55,132 nucleotides of DNA from assembly GCA_900471485.1 (NCBI GenBank), contig UCEU01000025.1, forward strand, positions 1 to 55,132, read 5' to 3'. A program made the translations under genes and the position numbers. Source of the DNA: Hyphomicrobiales bacterium (GTDB lineage Bacteria > Pseudomonadota > Alphaproteobacteria > Rhizobiales > Rhizobiaceae). This document shows, piece after piece, positions 26,063 to 34,042 of the stretch (positions are counted from its first letter, which is position 1; each line of letters begins with the position of its first letter). The notes under the pieces were generated by a model, which searched no databases, had not been told where the DNA came from, and saw only the letters and a list, made by a program, of their open reading frames with translations.

Positions 26063-26345
26063 ATTGTTACCTATGTGTCCCGGTCGGATAAGAATGAAAA
26101 AATGGCGCACCCGACATGCGTTTCGGATGAACTGTGCGCTAATTGGAAATCCGCAAATTACCTTGAAATTTCAATTGCTTGCCAATTTTCCGACGTTTGG
26201 TCAGATTTGTTTGTGTGGACCTCATGCGGGCCTAAATGTGGACCGCATAAATCGTATCGCATAGCGTCGTAAGTTTGCCAAGTCGGCAATCCGGACCGTG
26301 GCTGTCTATTGCTGTCTGAGGGATAGGTCGCGCATATCAGGAACG
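26063..26345. other. Left junction region of the integrated element
   Basis: No gene is seen. It contains the left att copy (26100-26116) and, further in, GTGGACC at 26215-26221 and 26238-26244, possible integrase arm sites. The rest is AT-rich. The nuclease cassette ends at 26346. Confidence 0.5.
26100..26116. repeat. Left attachment site (17-bp direct repeat of tRNA-Arg 3' end)
   Basis: AAATGGCGCACCCGACA is identical to 39348-39364, where it spans the last 14 bases of tRNA-Arg(CCG) and 3 flanking bases. The flanks differ on both sides. The pair bounds 13,248 bp (one att included) with an integrase next to the tRNA copy. Confidence 0.88.
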
Positions 26346-28826
26346 TCATGCACCAGCTTCGGTGATCGCACCAGCACGAGCCTTTAGAAGCCGGAGGATC
26401 GCCAACATGGGTTCAGGCGCCTGAACCTGAGCCTGTCTATCCCAACGTTCAGCCAAACCCAAATATCGGCTTGCCGTGAGGTCAGCGAGAGTACCTAGGT
26501 CATCAACGTCGTAGTAACCGTGTATCCTTTGACCATCAATCTTTTCCCACGCCTGATCGATTCCATAGTTCGCGAATAATTCAGTTTGAGTAAATAGAAT
26601 GAGCGGGTTTACTGCTCCGCCGTCTATGTTTGACCGGCGCCCCCATATCGCCAACCGGCGAAGGCGGCCAATTTCAGCCAAACTTAACTCACTGCCATTG
26701 CGAAGCGTGGAGACAACCATTACCGCGCCCGGAAAACGATCGACAACTTTCTTGAGTGTTACCACAGCGTCTTCGTTGATCGAATTTCGACCAAAACTTT
26801 TCGCTTCCCCAACGACAAGAACTGGATCGTCGCCTTCGTCACTCCCGAGTCTCCTAGCCCGACGCCACCCGATAAAATCGACTTCACAGTTTAGTGGTTG
26901 TAGCGTTAGGCCCGTTGACCATGTCATCTCGGCGTCATCGTGGTTAGACAATGCACGCAACGTCAGCGCAACCGCATAACCGCCCCGAGCGTAGTCAGGG
27001 GCTGCGAACGGCCCGACAATTCGATAGAACCAGTCGACCTTGTCAATGTCGGTTGGAGATTGCGAAAACTCAAACTCGTTGAGGCAACGAGTGCATGTCG
27101 GCTTGTAGCTGATGGCGTTCAGGTCGAGCCAGTTTTGGTGACTACAGATTGGGCACTGCACACGGAGACCCACACGGAACACCGAACATTTCAGAAAATG
27201 ATCGAGTTTGTTCCAATACCCAAAGGCGCGTTTTTCTCGCTCCTTGAAATGCTGGCGGATGGTATTCACGTGTTTAGAGCGGTCAGGTACCGCTTTGGAA
27301 ACACGTCGGCCATTCCGGCTCACTTCGGAATGCCCCTCAGCCATCTCGCCGAGAAGCTTCAATGTGTCACTATCCGCGAACATACCGCACGCCATCAAAC
27401 CTCCGGCGGCGGTGATCACTTGCGCGGCAATTTGCCCCTCCTCCGACGGCGAAGCTTCTATTTCTCGAGTCTTCAGCCAGTTGATCATTGCGTTGCGACC
27501 TGTCTCGATTTTTAATCGGCCGTAACCAATGTCGTATTCCACCTCAACGACCCAACCCTCTCTTCTAACTCTAAAGTCTCGCCCTGAGAGATGCGGATAG
27601 CTCGGATTCCACAAGTTCGAAGGATATACTAAGGCAATAGAATCCTCCCCATAGGTCTGCCCCATGGCGATCACGTTCATCCAGCGTTCCTTTTGGTAAC
27701 GTTTGGACTGATTAAGAAATGAAGGTGAAGGAGCGGGGATTTTCAAAGAATTATCTTCGAGGGCTTCGGTGAACGACGTGGACCCTCCGCGAACGATTAT
27801 TTTTGTTTCACGCCGATGGCGGCCCTTGCCTCTTTCCGTCCAGAATAATGGGTCTGACGAAACATAAAACGCACCTTGAGGAAGGTTTGCAAAATGCTCC
27901 CTTAAAATCACGTCGCGCGCCCCTTCATCTATGGAGGACGCGAGGCAAATTTCGCTGTGAAACATCGTGCCAAAGGGGTTTCCGGGAATTGGGCGATGCA
28001 CTGCTTTGATGCGTTCGCGCATGAAATCCGCGCATTCGCCGAGCCAATTGACGTTTATGGGAATTGCGTTTGGAACGACCAGCCGAAAGTTCCAATAGTC
28101 GATGACATCCCCAGGAACCGTGGAGTCGAACACATAAAATGTTTGATCTCGGCTTCCGCGTCCCGGAAGTTCTTCTAGCTCGTGGCGGGTGAGCCAAAAC
28201 GGACCTAGAAGTCCTTCTTTGAGATGCTGCAGCGCCGTTGTGGAGTCCGGGGGAGCGGCGACTGGCGCAAAAACATCGTCATACGCTTTGGAGATATGAG
28301 ATAGACTATCATCAATCGGATAACGGCCGCAGACCACATCGAAGAAGGCATCCCCGGGCGCGTCCCATATCTTTACGAACGGCTCTTTATGACGGCGTTC
28401 GTATCGATAATCGGTGTCATACAGGTGGAGCATGACCTCGAAAATATCGATACCAAGAGCAAAATCGGCGGCGCCCCGGCTATTAATCTTGTAAAACTCA
28501 TCAAGAGAAATCACATGCGGAAGACCGATATGGCGGTCACCGTCAGGCCATCCGAGCGCGCTTGCCATGCCGGGTCGAGCTTCAACCAGAACGTCTGGCT
28601 CGAAAAAGTTTATGTATCCCTTGGCAACCTCTAGTCCATCTTCTTCTCGGTACGGACGATGCCATCTTCCACCGTCCTTTTCGAAGCAGGGAATAATTGG
28701 GTTATACCGTCCGCCCCACAGACATGCATTCAGGCGCGCGATGCGACTCACCACCTCAAGGTTGTCGATTGGCGTGAGGAAGCCGATGCGAACTGGCCGA
28801 TGACTGACCGAACCTGTAAGTTTCAT
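26346..28826 (-). CDS. Large zinc-ribbon / PD-(D/E)xK-like nuclease protein (candidate defence effector)
   Basis: 826 residues, family not recognised. The N-terminus (about 10-300) has RIGFLTPIDNLEVVSRIARL and ACLWGGRYNPIIP, with an unknown fold. A four-Cys zinc ribbon lies at C558, C561, C578 and C581 (CPIC ... CTRC). Residues about 640-710 fit a PD-(D/E)xK core: EVDFIGW (D650), then VLVVGEAKSFG (E674, K676), then a strand AVMVVSTL. No ATPase or membrane segment is seen. It follows an HNH gene by 90 bases on the same strand and lies at the att end of a mobile element, where cargo usually sits. I infer an anti-phage nuclease; activity is unproven. Confidence 0.7.
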   Translation of the reverse strand: MKLTGSVSHRPVRIGFLTPIDNLEVVSRIARLNACLWGGRYNPIIPCFEKDGGRWHRPYREEDGLEVAKGYINFFEPDVLVEARPGMASALGWPDGDRHIGLPHVISLDEFYKINSRGAADFALGIDIFEVMLHLYDTDYRYERRHKEPFVKIWDAPGDAFFDVVCGRYPIDDSLSHISKAYDDVFAPVAAPPDSTTALQHLKEGLLGPFWLTRHELEELPGRGSRDQTFYVFDSTVPGDVIDYWNFRLVVPNAIPINVNWLGECADFMRERIKAVHRPIPGNPFGTMFHSEICLASSIDEGARDVILREHFANLPQGAFYVSSDPLFWTERGKGRHRRETKIIVRGGSTSFTEALEDNSLKIPAPSPSFLNQSKRYQKERWMNVIAMGQTYGEDSIALVYPSNLWNPSYPHLSGRDFRVRREGWVVEVEYDIGYGRLKIETGRNAMINWLKTREIEASPSEEGQIAAQVITAAGGLMACGMFADSDTLKLLGEMAEGHSEVSRNGRRVSKAVPDRSKHVNTIRQHFKEREKRAFGYWNKLDHFLKCSVFRVGLRVQCPICSHQNWLDLNAISYKPTCTRCLNEFEFSQSPTDIDKVDWFYRIVGPFAAPDYARGGYAVALTLRALSNHDDAEMTWSTGLTLQPLNCEVDFIGWRRARRLGSDEGDDPVLVVGEAKSFGRNSINEDAVVTLKKVVDRFPGAVMVVSTLRNGSELSLAEIGRLRRLAIWGRRSNIDGGAVNPLILFTQTELFANYGIDQAWEKIDGQRIHGYYDVDDLGTLADLTASRYLGLAERWDRQAQVQAPEPMLAILRLLKARAGAITEAGA

Positions 28827-28916
28827 GTGCGCTCTCGATAATTAGTGTCGCGTCTACGCGGCTGCACATAGCGACGATAGAACAGGTTTATGCATCGCAC
28901 CGCTCTCTAGGAGTGG

Positions 28917-29918
28917 TCACCACGGGCTTTCGCCTTGTTCAAGTGCCTGATACCCCTTCTCAAGCGCATCCTCTAGCTGCTCGCCCCAGCCATCGGGCAA
29001 ATCGACCACGAAATCAAAGTTGAAGGTGCCCTGTAGCGGCTCACTGGCCACAAGCTTCCGCAGAAATTGGGGCAACTCAGGAAATCGCCTTAAACTGTAT
29101 AATGCCCCGATTGTCATCAAGTCGCGAGCGTCTTCAAAACCGGCTGGGACAAACGTAAATTTCGTGTCTTCCGCAATCCGCACCAAGTGCTCCGCCAAAC
29201 CAGCGAACAGGCGGCAAACGTGATCGATTTCAGACACATCTCCGGGTTCGCCCGGTTTGCCCCATGCTTGCGAAAGATCACCAATTAGCCCTTGTATGGC
29301 TATCGGAACGGCAAGTAATTCACTCGGCTTTTTCGACAACCATGGCAGAAAGCTGTGGGAGGGCAGCATCGTGATTTGTTTAAGAATCAATCCTCTTTCA
29401 AGGTCTTTGGCTTGTCGCAGGACAGGACCACAATAATGATCGAGCAGTTCGGCCGTGAGCAGATATTCCCAAAGCTTCGGCTTGTCTCTGATAAGCTGGC
29501 GTATGAACGCGGGTAGGTGTTCAAACGGCAAAAGAGCCTCGTCTTCTGCAACCCGACGTAGACGGTCGCCTTTTGTCCCAACCTGTTCCAAAACTTTCCT
29601 TTCGTGATGAGCTTTCCAGAGAAAGATCAAGTTAGGCGGAAAGCGATTTGGATCTTTATCAATTTCGCCGTGACAGTTCCTACACAGCCAGATGCCATTC
29701 GAGATAGTTGCTCGTTCAACGTCGGTCATTGCCGCCCGGTAGCGGCGCTCGCTTGGGCGTGCCCCATAAATGTGCGCAGCCTCCCCAATTGAGAGCTTCT
29801 TGTCATCGGCTGAATGAGGCCCGGTGGTCAGAATGTCGCAGTCGGGATTATTGCATCGCAATGCCGATCGGGCCGACAAGATTTCAATAGTTGCTTTGGA
29901 AAAGTCGGGGGCGGCCAT
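28917..29918 (-). CDS. HNH endonuclease-domain protein
   Basis: 333 residues. The N-terminal 110 residues hold an HNH domain with zinc cysteines: CNNPDC, GEAAHIYGARP (first His), NGIWLCRNCHGEIDKD (Asn, CxxC, last His), and LWKAHHER. The C-terminal two thirds are helical without a known motif. Similar HNH proteins are frequent in defence islands and prophages. It is upstream of the 826-residue protein and probably co-transcribed. ATG 29918 is chosen over a GTG at 29945; neither has a strong ribosome site. Confidence 0.78.
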   Translation of the reverse strand: MAAPDFSKATIEILSARSALRCNNPDCDILTTGPHSADDKKLSIGEAAHIYGARPSERRYRAAMTDVERATISNGIWLCRNCHGEIDKDPNRFPPNLIFLWKAHHERKVLEQVGTKGDRLRRVAEDEALLPFEHLPAFIRQLIRDKPKLWEYLLTAELLDHYCGPVLRQAKDLERGLILKQITMLPSHSFLPWLSKKPSELLAVPIAIQGLIGDLSQAWGKPGEPGDVSEIDHVCRLFAGLAEHLVRIAEDTKFTFVPAGFEDARDLMTIGALYSLRRFPELPQFLRKLVASEPLQGTFNFDFVVDLPDGWGEQLEDALEKGYQALEQGESPW

Positions 29919-30052
29919 GAAGTTCTCAAAATCGTAAAGGCACACCTATCAGACGAGAGATTCTGCATCGACGCAACCTAAAAATCGGAAAAAAATCCGA
30001 GCTACCGACCTCGATAAGTCCGGAAGCGTGCCACCCCCCGTACCCCTTCAAG

Positions 30053-30553
30053 TCATAGCGGCGGGGCGTCCCAACCACGATCCTTTGGACGGCTAGGAAG
30101 CGGCGCAGTTGGACCGGGAACCTCGATCTGTTCTGCCGCGCTTAACACGTCCTCGTATCGCCGGATCACACCTTCGATATATGGGCGCATAGCTGACGCG
30201 GTTGCTCGCCATTCGTGGTGCATCCGTACAGCCTTGTCCCAATCGGTCCACGTGCTTGCCCCTTCGATCATGGGCTTGTAGCTTTCTGCCATCGCATGAA
30301 GCTGCTCACACTCTGTCCGCATTTTCGCCAGCGTATCAGAGACGCTTTGGTAGACCTCCGGCTGATCAGGAAGAAAAAGAGCCGAACGGCGGAGGATGCC
30401 GGGGGTCGCAAACGCAAGAAGGTTCACACAACTCAAAGCCTCCGCCGCCACTTCGGCGTTTAGCCGGTAGGCTTCGATACGCCTTTCGCTCACCCTATTG
30501 GCGCGATCCTTTCCCCACCCGATTGCAGATAGGATGATCGAAAGAAAGTCCAC
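30053..30553 (-). CDS. Hypothetical protein of the element
   Basis: 166 residues, mostly helical. It has a short hydrophobic N-terminus (MDFLSIILSAIGWG) that may be a membrane tip or signal-like anchor, a charged helical middle, and a Pro-rich tail. I do not recognise a family. It is on the same strand as the two nuclease genes, 134 bases upstream of the HNH gene, so it may belong to the same unit. Confidence 0.6.
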   Translation of the reverse strand: MDFLSIILSAIGWGKDRANRVSERRIEAYRLNAEVAAEALSCVNLLAFATPGILRRSALFLPDQPEVYQSVSDTLAKMRTECEQLHAMAESYKPMIEGASTWTDWDKAVRMHHEWRATASAMRPYIEGVIRRYEDVLSAAEQIEVPGPTAPLPSRPKDRGWDAPPL

Positions 30554-30716
30554 GGCGTCCCCCTTGTCACTGTCAGGAAAGCTAACCGGTTTCTTTGCTA
30601 AACTCTATACGGGAAAATCTCGGTCAAATACTCGCATAGTCCGTTTGAATCCTGCCCTTGCCGAACTGTCTGGTGTGAGACTGGAATAGTTCATTTGAAA
30701 TGGTGTTTGACTTTTC

Positions 30717-30730
30717 GAACGATATCGTTC
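30717..30730. promoter_or_regulatory. Palindromic operator in the recombinase promoter
   Basis: GAACGATATCGTTC is a perfect 14-bp palindrome. It lies between a TTGACT -35 (30706-30711) and the expected -10, 39 bases before the recombinase ATG, and is well placed for repression. Confidence 0.5.
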
Positions 30731-30768
30731 AATTAGTCTAGAACCTCAGATGAACGATGGAGCCACCA

Positions 30769-31383
30769 ATGAACCACGTCAGCGCATCGCATGGGCAGCT
30801 AGTCGGCTACGCCCGAACCTCGACAACCGATCAGAAGGCGGGATTATCGGGGCAGCTTCGGGATTTGCAGGACGTAGGATGCCATAAGGTATTCAGCGAG
30901 GAAGTCTCGTCCGTGGACAAAGCCAAGCGCGTCGAGCTAGGTCGGGCACTAGATTACGCCCGTGCCGGAGACACCCTGATTGTCACCAAGCTTGATCGTC
31001 TTGCCCGCTCCGTCGCTGACCTTGTGAAGATCACAGAGCGGCTTGACGAGAAGGGCGTGGCACTCCGCATCCTTGCCATGAGCCTCGACACCTCGACCCC
31101 GACAGGGAAGCTTATGTTGAACCTCTTGGGCTCCATTGCGCAGTTCGAACGGGAGTTGATGCTGGAGCGCCAGCGCGAGGGCATCGCCAAGGCGAAGGCA
31201 GAGAACAAGTACAAAGGCCGGAAGCCTATCTCGGACGATAAGGCCGGGGACGTGGTGCGCCTCAGGACCGAGGGGAAGACCGTGGACGCAATCATTGCCG
31301 CAACAGGGGTCAAGCGCACGAGTGTCTTTCGTATTCTCAAAGAGGCCGCAGCCGCCGACGGCACCGCCTCTTCATCTAACTAA
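30769..31383 (+). CDS. Serine recombinase (resolvase/invertase family)
   Basis: 204 residues, a small serine recombinase. The N-terminal catalytic domain has YARTSTTDQ (nucleophile Ser), LIVTKLDRLARS (active-site Arg), and GKLMLNLLGSIAQFERELMLER leading to the E helix. The C-terminal Hin-like helix-turn-helix is TVDAIIAATGVKRTSVFRIL. It cuts and rejoins DNA at short palindromic sites and may resolve element dimers or invert a segment. GGAG lies 6 bases before ATG 30769; an upstream ATG at 30757 is poorer. Confidence 0.9.
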   Translation: MNHVSASHGQLVGYARTSTTDQKAGLSGQLRDLQDVGCHKVFSEEVSSVDKAKRVELGRALDYARAGDTLIVTKLDRLARSVADLVKITERLDEKGVALRILAMSLDTSTPTGKLMLNLLGSIAQFERELMLERQREGIAKAKAENKYKGRKPISDDKAGDVVRLRTEGKTVDAIIAATGVKRTSVFRILKEAAAADGTASSSN

Positions 31384-31494
31384 CTGATTTTGATATCATA
31401 ATTTCTTTTATAGTCCCTCTAGGGGGATCAATCGTACAGAGCAAATTCCCTTTGTTATGTTCGCGCATCGGATCACAACCAAGGAACAGAGACG

Positions 31495-31833
31495 ATGAAC
31501 TCGCTAGCTATCGGACCCGCCAATGCCCCGCAGATGGTCGAGGGGGCGGCCAACCCGCTCGATCTATTCATTGCCGCCATCGACGCACTCGAAGCGTCCG
31601 CAGCCCCGCTTAAGGAACCTGCAAAGGCCGCGCTCGGTGCGATGATAGATGCCGTTGACGTTGCTTTCCAAACGGCAATCGCAATTGCCGCTGGTGCCGA
31701 TCCCAAGTCCAGGGCGGTTCGAACTCCGTTCCTGTTTGTCACGATGAAGCTGGTCGAGGTGAATGGGCTGCTTGGACAAGCCGAAGACAGCAAAGCCGTC
31801 CGGTGCCTACAGGCAATGGAGAAGGTGCGGTAG
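31495..31833 (+). CDS. Small hypothetical helical protein
   Basis: 112 residues, Ala-rich and helical, no Cys, no family recognised. GGAACAGAGACG upstream of the ATG is a good ribosome site. It stands between the recombinase and a run of phage-like genes, all on the plus strand. Confidence 0.6.
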   Translation: MNSLAIGPANAPQMVEGAANPLDLFIAAIDALEASAAPLKEPAKAALGAMIDAVDVAFQTAIAIAAGADPKSRAVRTPFLFVTMKLVEVNGLLGQAEDSKAVRCLQAMEKVR

Positions 31834-31841
31834 GGTCCGCA

Positions 31842-31958
31842 TCGATTACGACACGGTTAAGCTAATGTGGCCCTCGGTTCCATCACCGGGGGTTCGCTGC
31901 GATTACCCACCTGTTTAGATGGCTTTCTAAACTCGTTGTCGATTCCGACACGGTTAAG
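31842..31958 (+). repeat. Pair of 20-bp direct repeats, possible phage-type promoters
   Basis: TCGATTACGACACGGTTAAG (31842-31861) and TCGATTCCGACACGGTTAAG (31939-31958) differ at one base and are 97 bases apart, same orientation. Repeated 20-mers before a phage operon can be promoters for a phage polymerase or regulator sites. Confidence 0.55.
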
Positions 31959-32184
31959 GACGACATGGATTTCTCACGGTTGTTCAGCTTCGATCAATCG
32001 CGGAAATCCGCACTCTCCACCGTATCTCCATGCGGCCACAATTCCCTTTGCCATTGGGTGTTGTGGAGGAGGCGTGCGGGTTTCCGGGCTTGAATATATG
32101 TTTCCATCGCTCTCGTGTTCGTCCCTATCTGTTCACAGCCATGTAGCTGATTAACTGTCCACGAGAACAACAACGTCTCACATC

Positions 32185-32220
32185 GACCTCGCCGGGAAAC
32201 CGAGCGGGGTCTTTTCTTTT
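32185..32220 (+). terminator. Rho-independent terminator/attenuator in the leader
   Basis: GACCTCGC pairs with GCGGGGTC (8 bp with one G-U) around a short loop, followed by TTTTCTTTT. It ends 30 bases before the next start codon, so it either stops upstream transcription or attenuates the following operon. Confidence 0.65.
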
Positions 32221-32249
32221 CACGCATGTAGCAAAGGAGATCACCGCTG

Positions 32250-32669
32250 ATGCCACGATCGATTGACAACTATCGCCACGATCCAATCCCCTTCCGGGAT
32301 GCCGAGACCGGCCTAAACTGCCTCCGTGTTCCGCTCGACCGCACTGGCCGCACTTACGCAATTGTAAGCGAAGCTGACTATCGCCGCATCCAGCGTGCCG
32401 GGGCGACGGGCGCGTGGTTTCTAAATAAAGACGGAAAGATTGGGCGCTCCTACGTGCGCACGATGATTCCAACCGGACACCGCACGAGGACCTTAGCGAT
32501 GGTTGCTAGGCTCATCGCAGGTGCTGAGGCGCGCACCGTGATCCGGTACGTCAACGGAAACCACCTCGACCTCAGGCCGTGGAACCTAATCGGCCAAAAA
32601 GGGAAGTCCAAACGTGCAGACATGAAGCTCATAAACCGACAGGGCTTCGAGGCGGAGGCGCTGGCGTGA
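32250..32669 (+). CDS. Phage-type HNH/AP2-like DNA-binding protein
   Basis: 139 residues. The C-terminal part VIRYVNGNHLDLRPWNLIG resembles the end of phage HNH homing nucleases (V-x-H-x-DGN-x-LDNR-x-x-NL) but the first His is Arg here, so cleavage is doubtful. It may be a DNA-binding relic. A strong ribosome site AAAGGAG precedes it. Its stop overlaps the next gene (GTGA), so they are coupled. Confidence 0.62.
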   Translation: MPRSIDNYRHDPIPFRDAETGLNCLRVPLDRTGRTYAIVSEADYRRIQRAGATGAWFLNKDGKIGRSYVRTMIPTGHRTRTLAMVARLIAGAEARTVIRYVNGNHLDLRPWNLIGQKGKSKRADMKLINRQGFEAEALA

Positions 32670-32896
32670 TTGAGTTTGGTCCCGATGGCATCAAATCCTC
32701 TGTGTTTGGAAGTGGGCAGGGCTTGACCCGAGACAAAACGATACGCCTCTCCGGTATCACCATCCACCCGGACAGTTCTGACACGCTGAGGCGGGCAGGG
32801 ATGAAGGCGGGGACATGCAGAAAATGTCGGCGGCGTTTCATTTCAGGGCCGGGCTACGAGTTCATCTGCAAACCTTGCTTCGAGAATGCCGGATGA
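32666..32896 (+). CDS. Small zinc-finger protein
   Basis: 76 residues from GTG 32666. The C-terminus has two CxxC pairs (CRKCRRRFISG, then FICKPCF), a compact zinc ribbon. The GTGA overlap with the gene before and the ATGA overlap with the gene after fix both ends and show translational coupling. The function is unknown; phage genomes hold many such ribbons. Confidence 0.6.
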   Translation: MIEFGPDGIKSSVFGSGQGLTRDKTIRLSGITIHPDSSDTLRRAGMKAGTCRKCRRRFISGPGYEFICKPCFENAG

Positions 32897-33396
32897 CGGC
32901 GGTCGCATACCACTCAGTCCTCCAAGAAATCCGCGATCAGAACGGCGTCTGGCATACTGGCTGGCTCCCGTTCGGAAAATTTGCCGCCCTTATCGGGACC
33001 ACGACAGCGGACCTTATGCGTCGTCTAGTTTCTCTCGGTGTCGTGGAGCATCGCGAGGGGCGGCACCGGCTCACGGCGATGGCGAAGCGCAAAAGCTATG
33101 GCGTGACATACCGCCGACAAGCAAAGCGCGGTGTGCATCGACAAGAGATAGACGTGATCCTCCCGGAAGGCATGGTTCTCGTCGTACAGAACCTTGAGGC
33201 CACCAACCTTGCCACGACAGACGCCGAAAGTCTCCGGGATCAGGGCTCGTCTCAGCGCGCCATAGCGATGCGCTTGGGGATTACGCTCCGTGCCGTCCAA
33301 AAGCGACTTGCCTCGGTTCCACCGAAACTCAAGAACTGGCCGATTGTCGGGTCATGGGATGACGAAAGTGACTACCCTTCCGCATGTGCAACCTGA
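32893..33396 (+). CDS. Helix-turn-helix DNA-binding protein, phage-like
   Basis: 167 residues from ATG 32893, which overlaps the previous stop. A winged-helix-like N-terminus (KFAALIGTTTADLMRRLVSLG) and a C-terminal helix-turn-helix (SQRAIAMRLGITLRAVQKRL) suggest a regulator or replication-related DNA-binding protein. No catalytic motif is seen. It is the last gene of the coupled trio. Confidence 0.6.
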   Translation: MTAVAYHSVLQEIRDQNGVWHTGWLPFGKFAALIGTTTADLMRRLVSLGVVEHREGRHRLTAMAKRKSYGVTYRRQAKRGVHRQEIDVILPEGMVLVVQNLEATNLATTDAESLRDQGSSQRAIAMRLGITLRAVQKRLASVPPKLKNWPIVGSWDDESDYPSACAT

Positions 33397-33712
33397 CGCC
33401 ATCAAGACCTGACAACCCCTGTGAAATAAGGGTTTTGTGACTACCTTTCCGCTATTACTATAGTGGCACTTAGGGTGCGCTCCCTGCGATCGCTCCCGCA
33501 CGACACTACGCTTATTCCGACTTCAATCAGGATGACGAGGATCGGAACCCGGAGCAGTGGGTGACGTGTCGTATCCTCCCGTGGATACTCTCTCTCAGTC
33601 TTCTAATAAAAATCAGAAGAAGGCTTTCCACCTCAAGGCTCGTCCAAACTCAGTCTCGACCACCCTTCCTCATCCCTGATCCTCAACTTCCACGAAGGCA
33701 CCACGAGACTGT
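33397..33712. other. Gap after the coupled trio
   Basis: 316 bases with no clear gene. TGACTACC(C/T)TTCCGC occurs twice, at about 33370-33383 (end of the previous gene) and about 33438-33451. An AT-rich stretch CTATTACTATAGTGG follows and may be a promoter. Short open frames here look non-coding. Confidence 0.4.
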
Positions 33713-34030
33713 GTGTCTGCCCGACAGCGAAGCTTTGTCAAGATTCGCCCAGGCGAACCTATCATTCGAAAGGAACCCCCGCTGAAAAACGCTATTCCCA
33801 TCCGTCCGAAGCCCCCTTGGACAGACCATCACATCAGAGACGACGATCCAATCCGTGACCGTAAGATGGCTAATCGCCTGTCCGGTCGCGAGCCGGGCAT
33901 GGCCTCTATGCTCGGCCCAACACCCGGCTTTGCTCAGCCCGAGCGAGCCCCCGAATGGTGGCATCGTCAGCAGCGCCAGCAAGAACGACGCTCCCGCCGC
34001 ATTTCCAACCAACAAAACACCTCACTTTAA
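33713..34030 (+). CDS. Possible small Pro/Arg-rich protein
   Basis: A frame of up to 105 residues ending 12 bases before the next gene's ATG. It is rich in Pro, Arg and Gln (KPPWTDHH, EWWHRQQRQQERRSRR). Codon use becomes coding-like after about 33780. The start is unclear: GTG 33713 has no ribosome site, while GAAAGGA lies at about 33770 before a CTG, and ATG 33866 is another choice. It could be a virion-associated or DNA-binding protein. Confidence 0.45.
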   Translation: MSARQRSFVKIRPGEPIIRKEPPLKNAIPIRPKPPWTDHHIRDDDPIRDRKMANRLSGREPGMASMLGPTPGFAQPERAPEWWHRQQRQQERRSRRISNQQNTSL

Positions 34031-34042
34031 GAAGGACCCACT

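Larger units (their letters stand above)
31834..32249. other. Regulatory gap inside the element
   Basis: 416 bases without a convincing gene. It contains two near-identical 20-bp repeats, a terminator-type hairpin at its right end, and a good ribosome site (AAAGGAGATCACC) before the next gene. It is a likely promoter region for the downstream operon. Confidence 0.5.

Noticed and set aside
25896..26264. Plus-strand frame of about 122 residues across the left att
   Set aside because: It is a different frame of the transposase remnant and crosses the element border, so it cannot be an old gene.
31867..32154. Plus-strand frame of 95 residues in the element gap
   Set aside because: It runs across one of the 20-bp repeats, has rare-codon and Ser/Cys-rich composition, and has no ribosome site.
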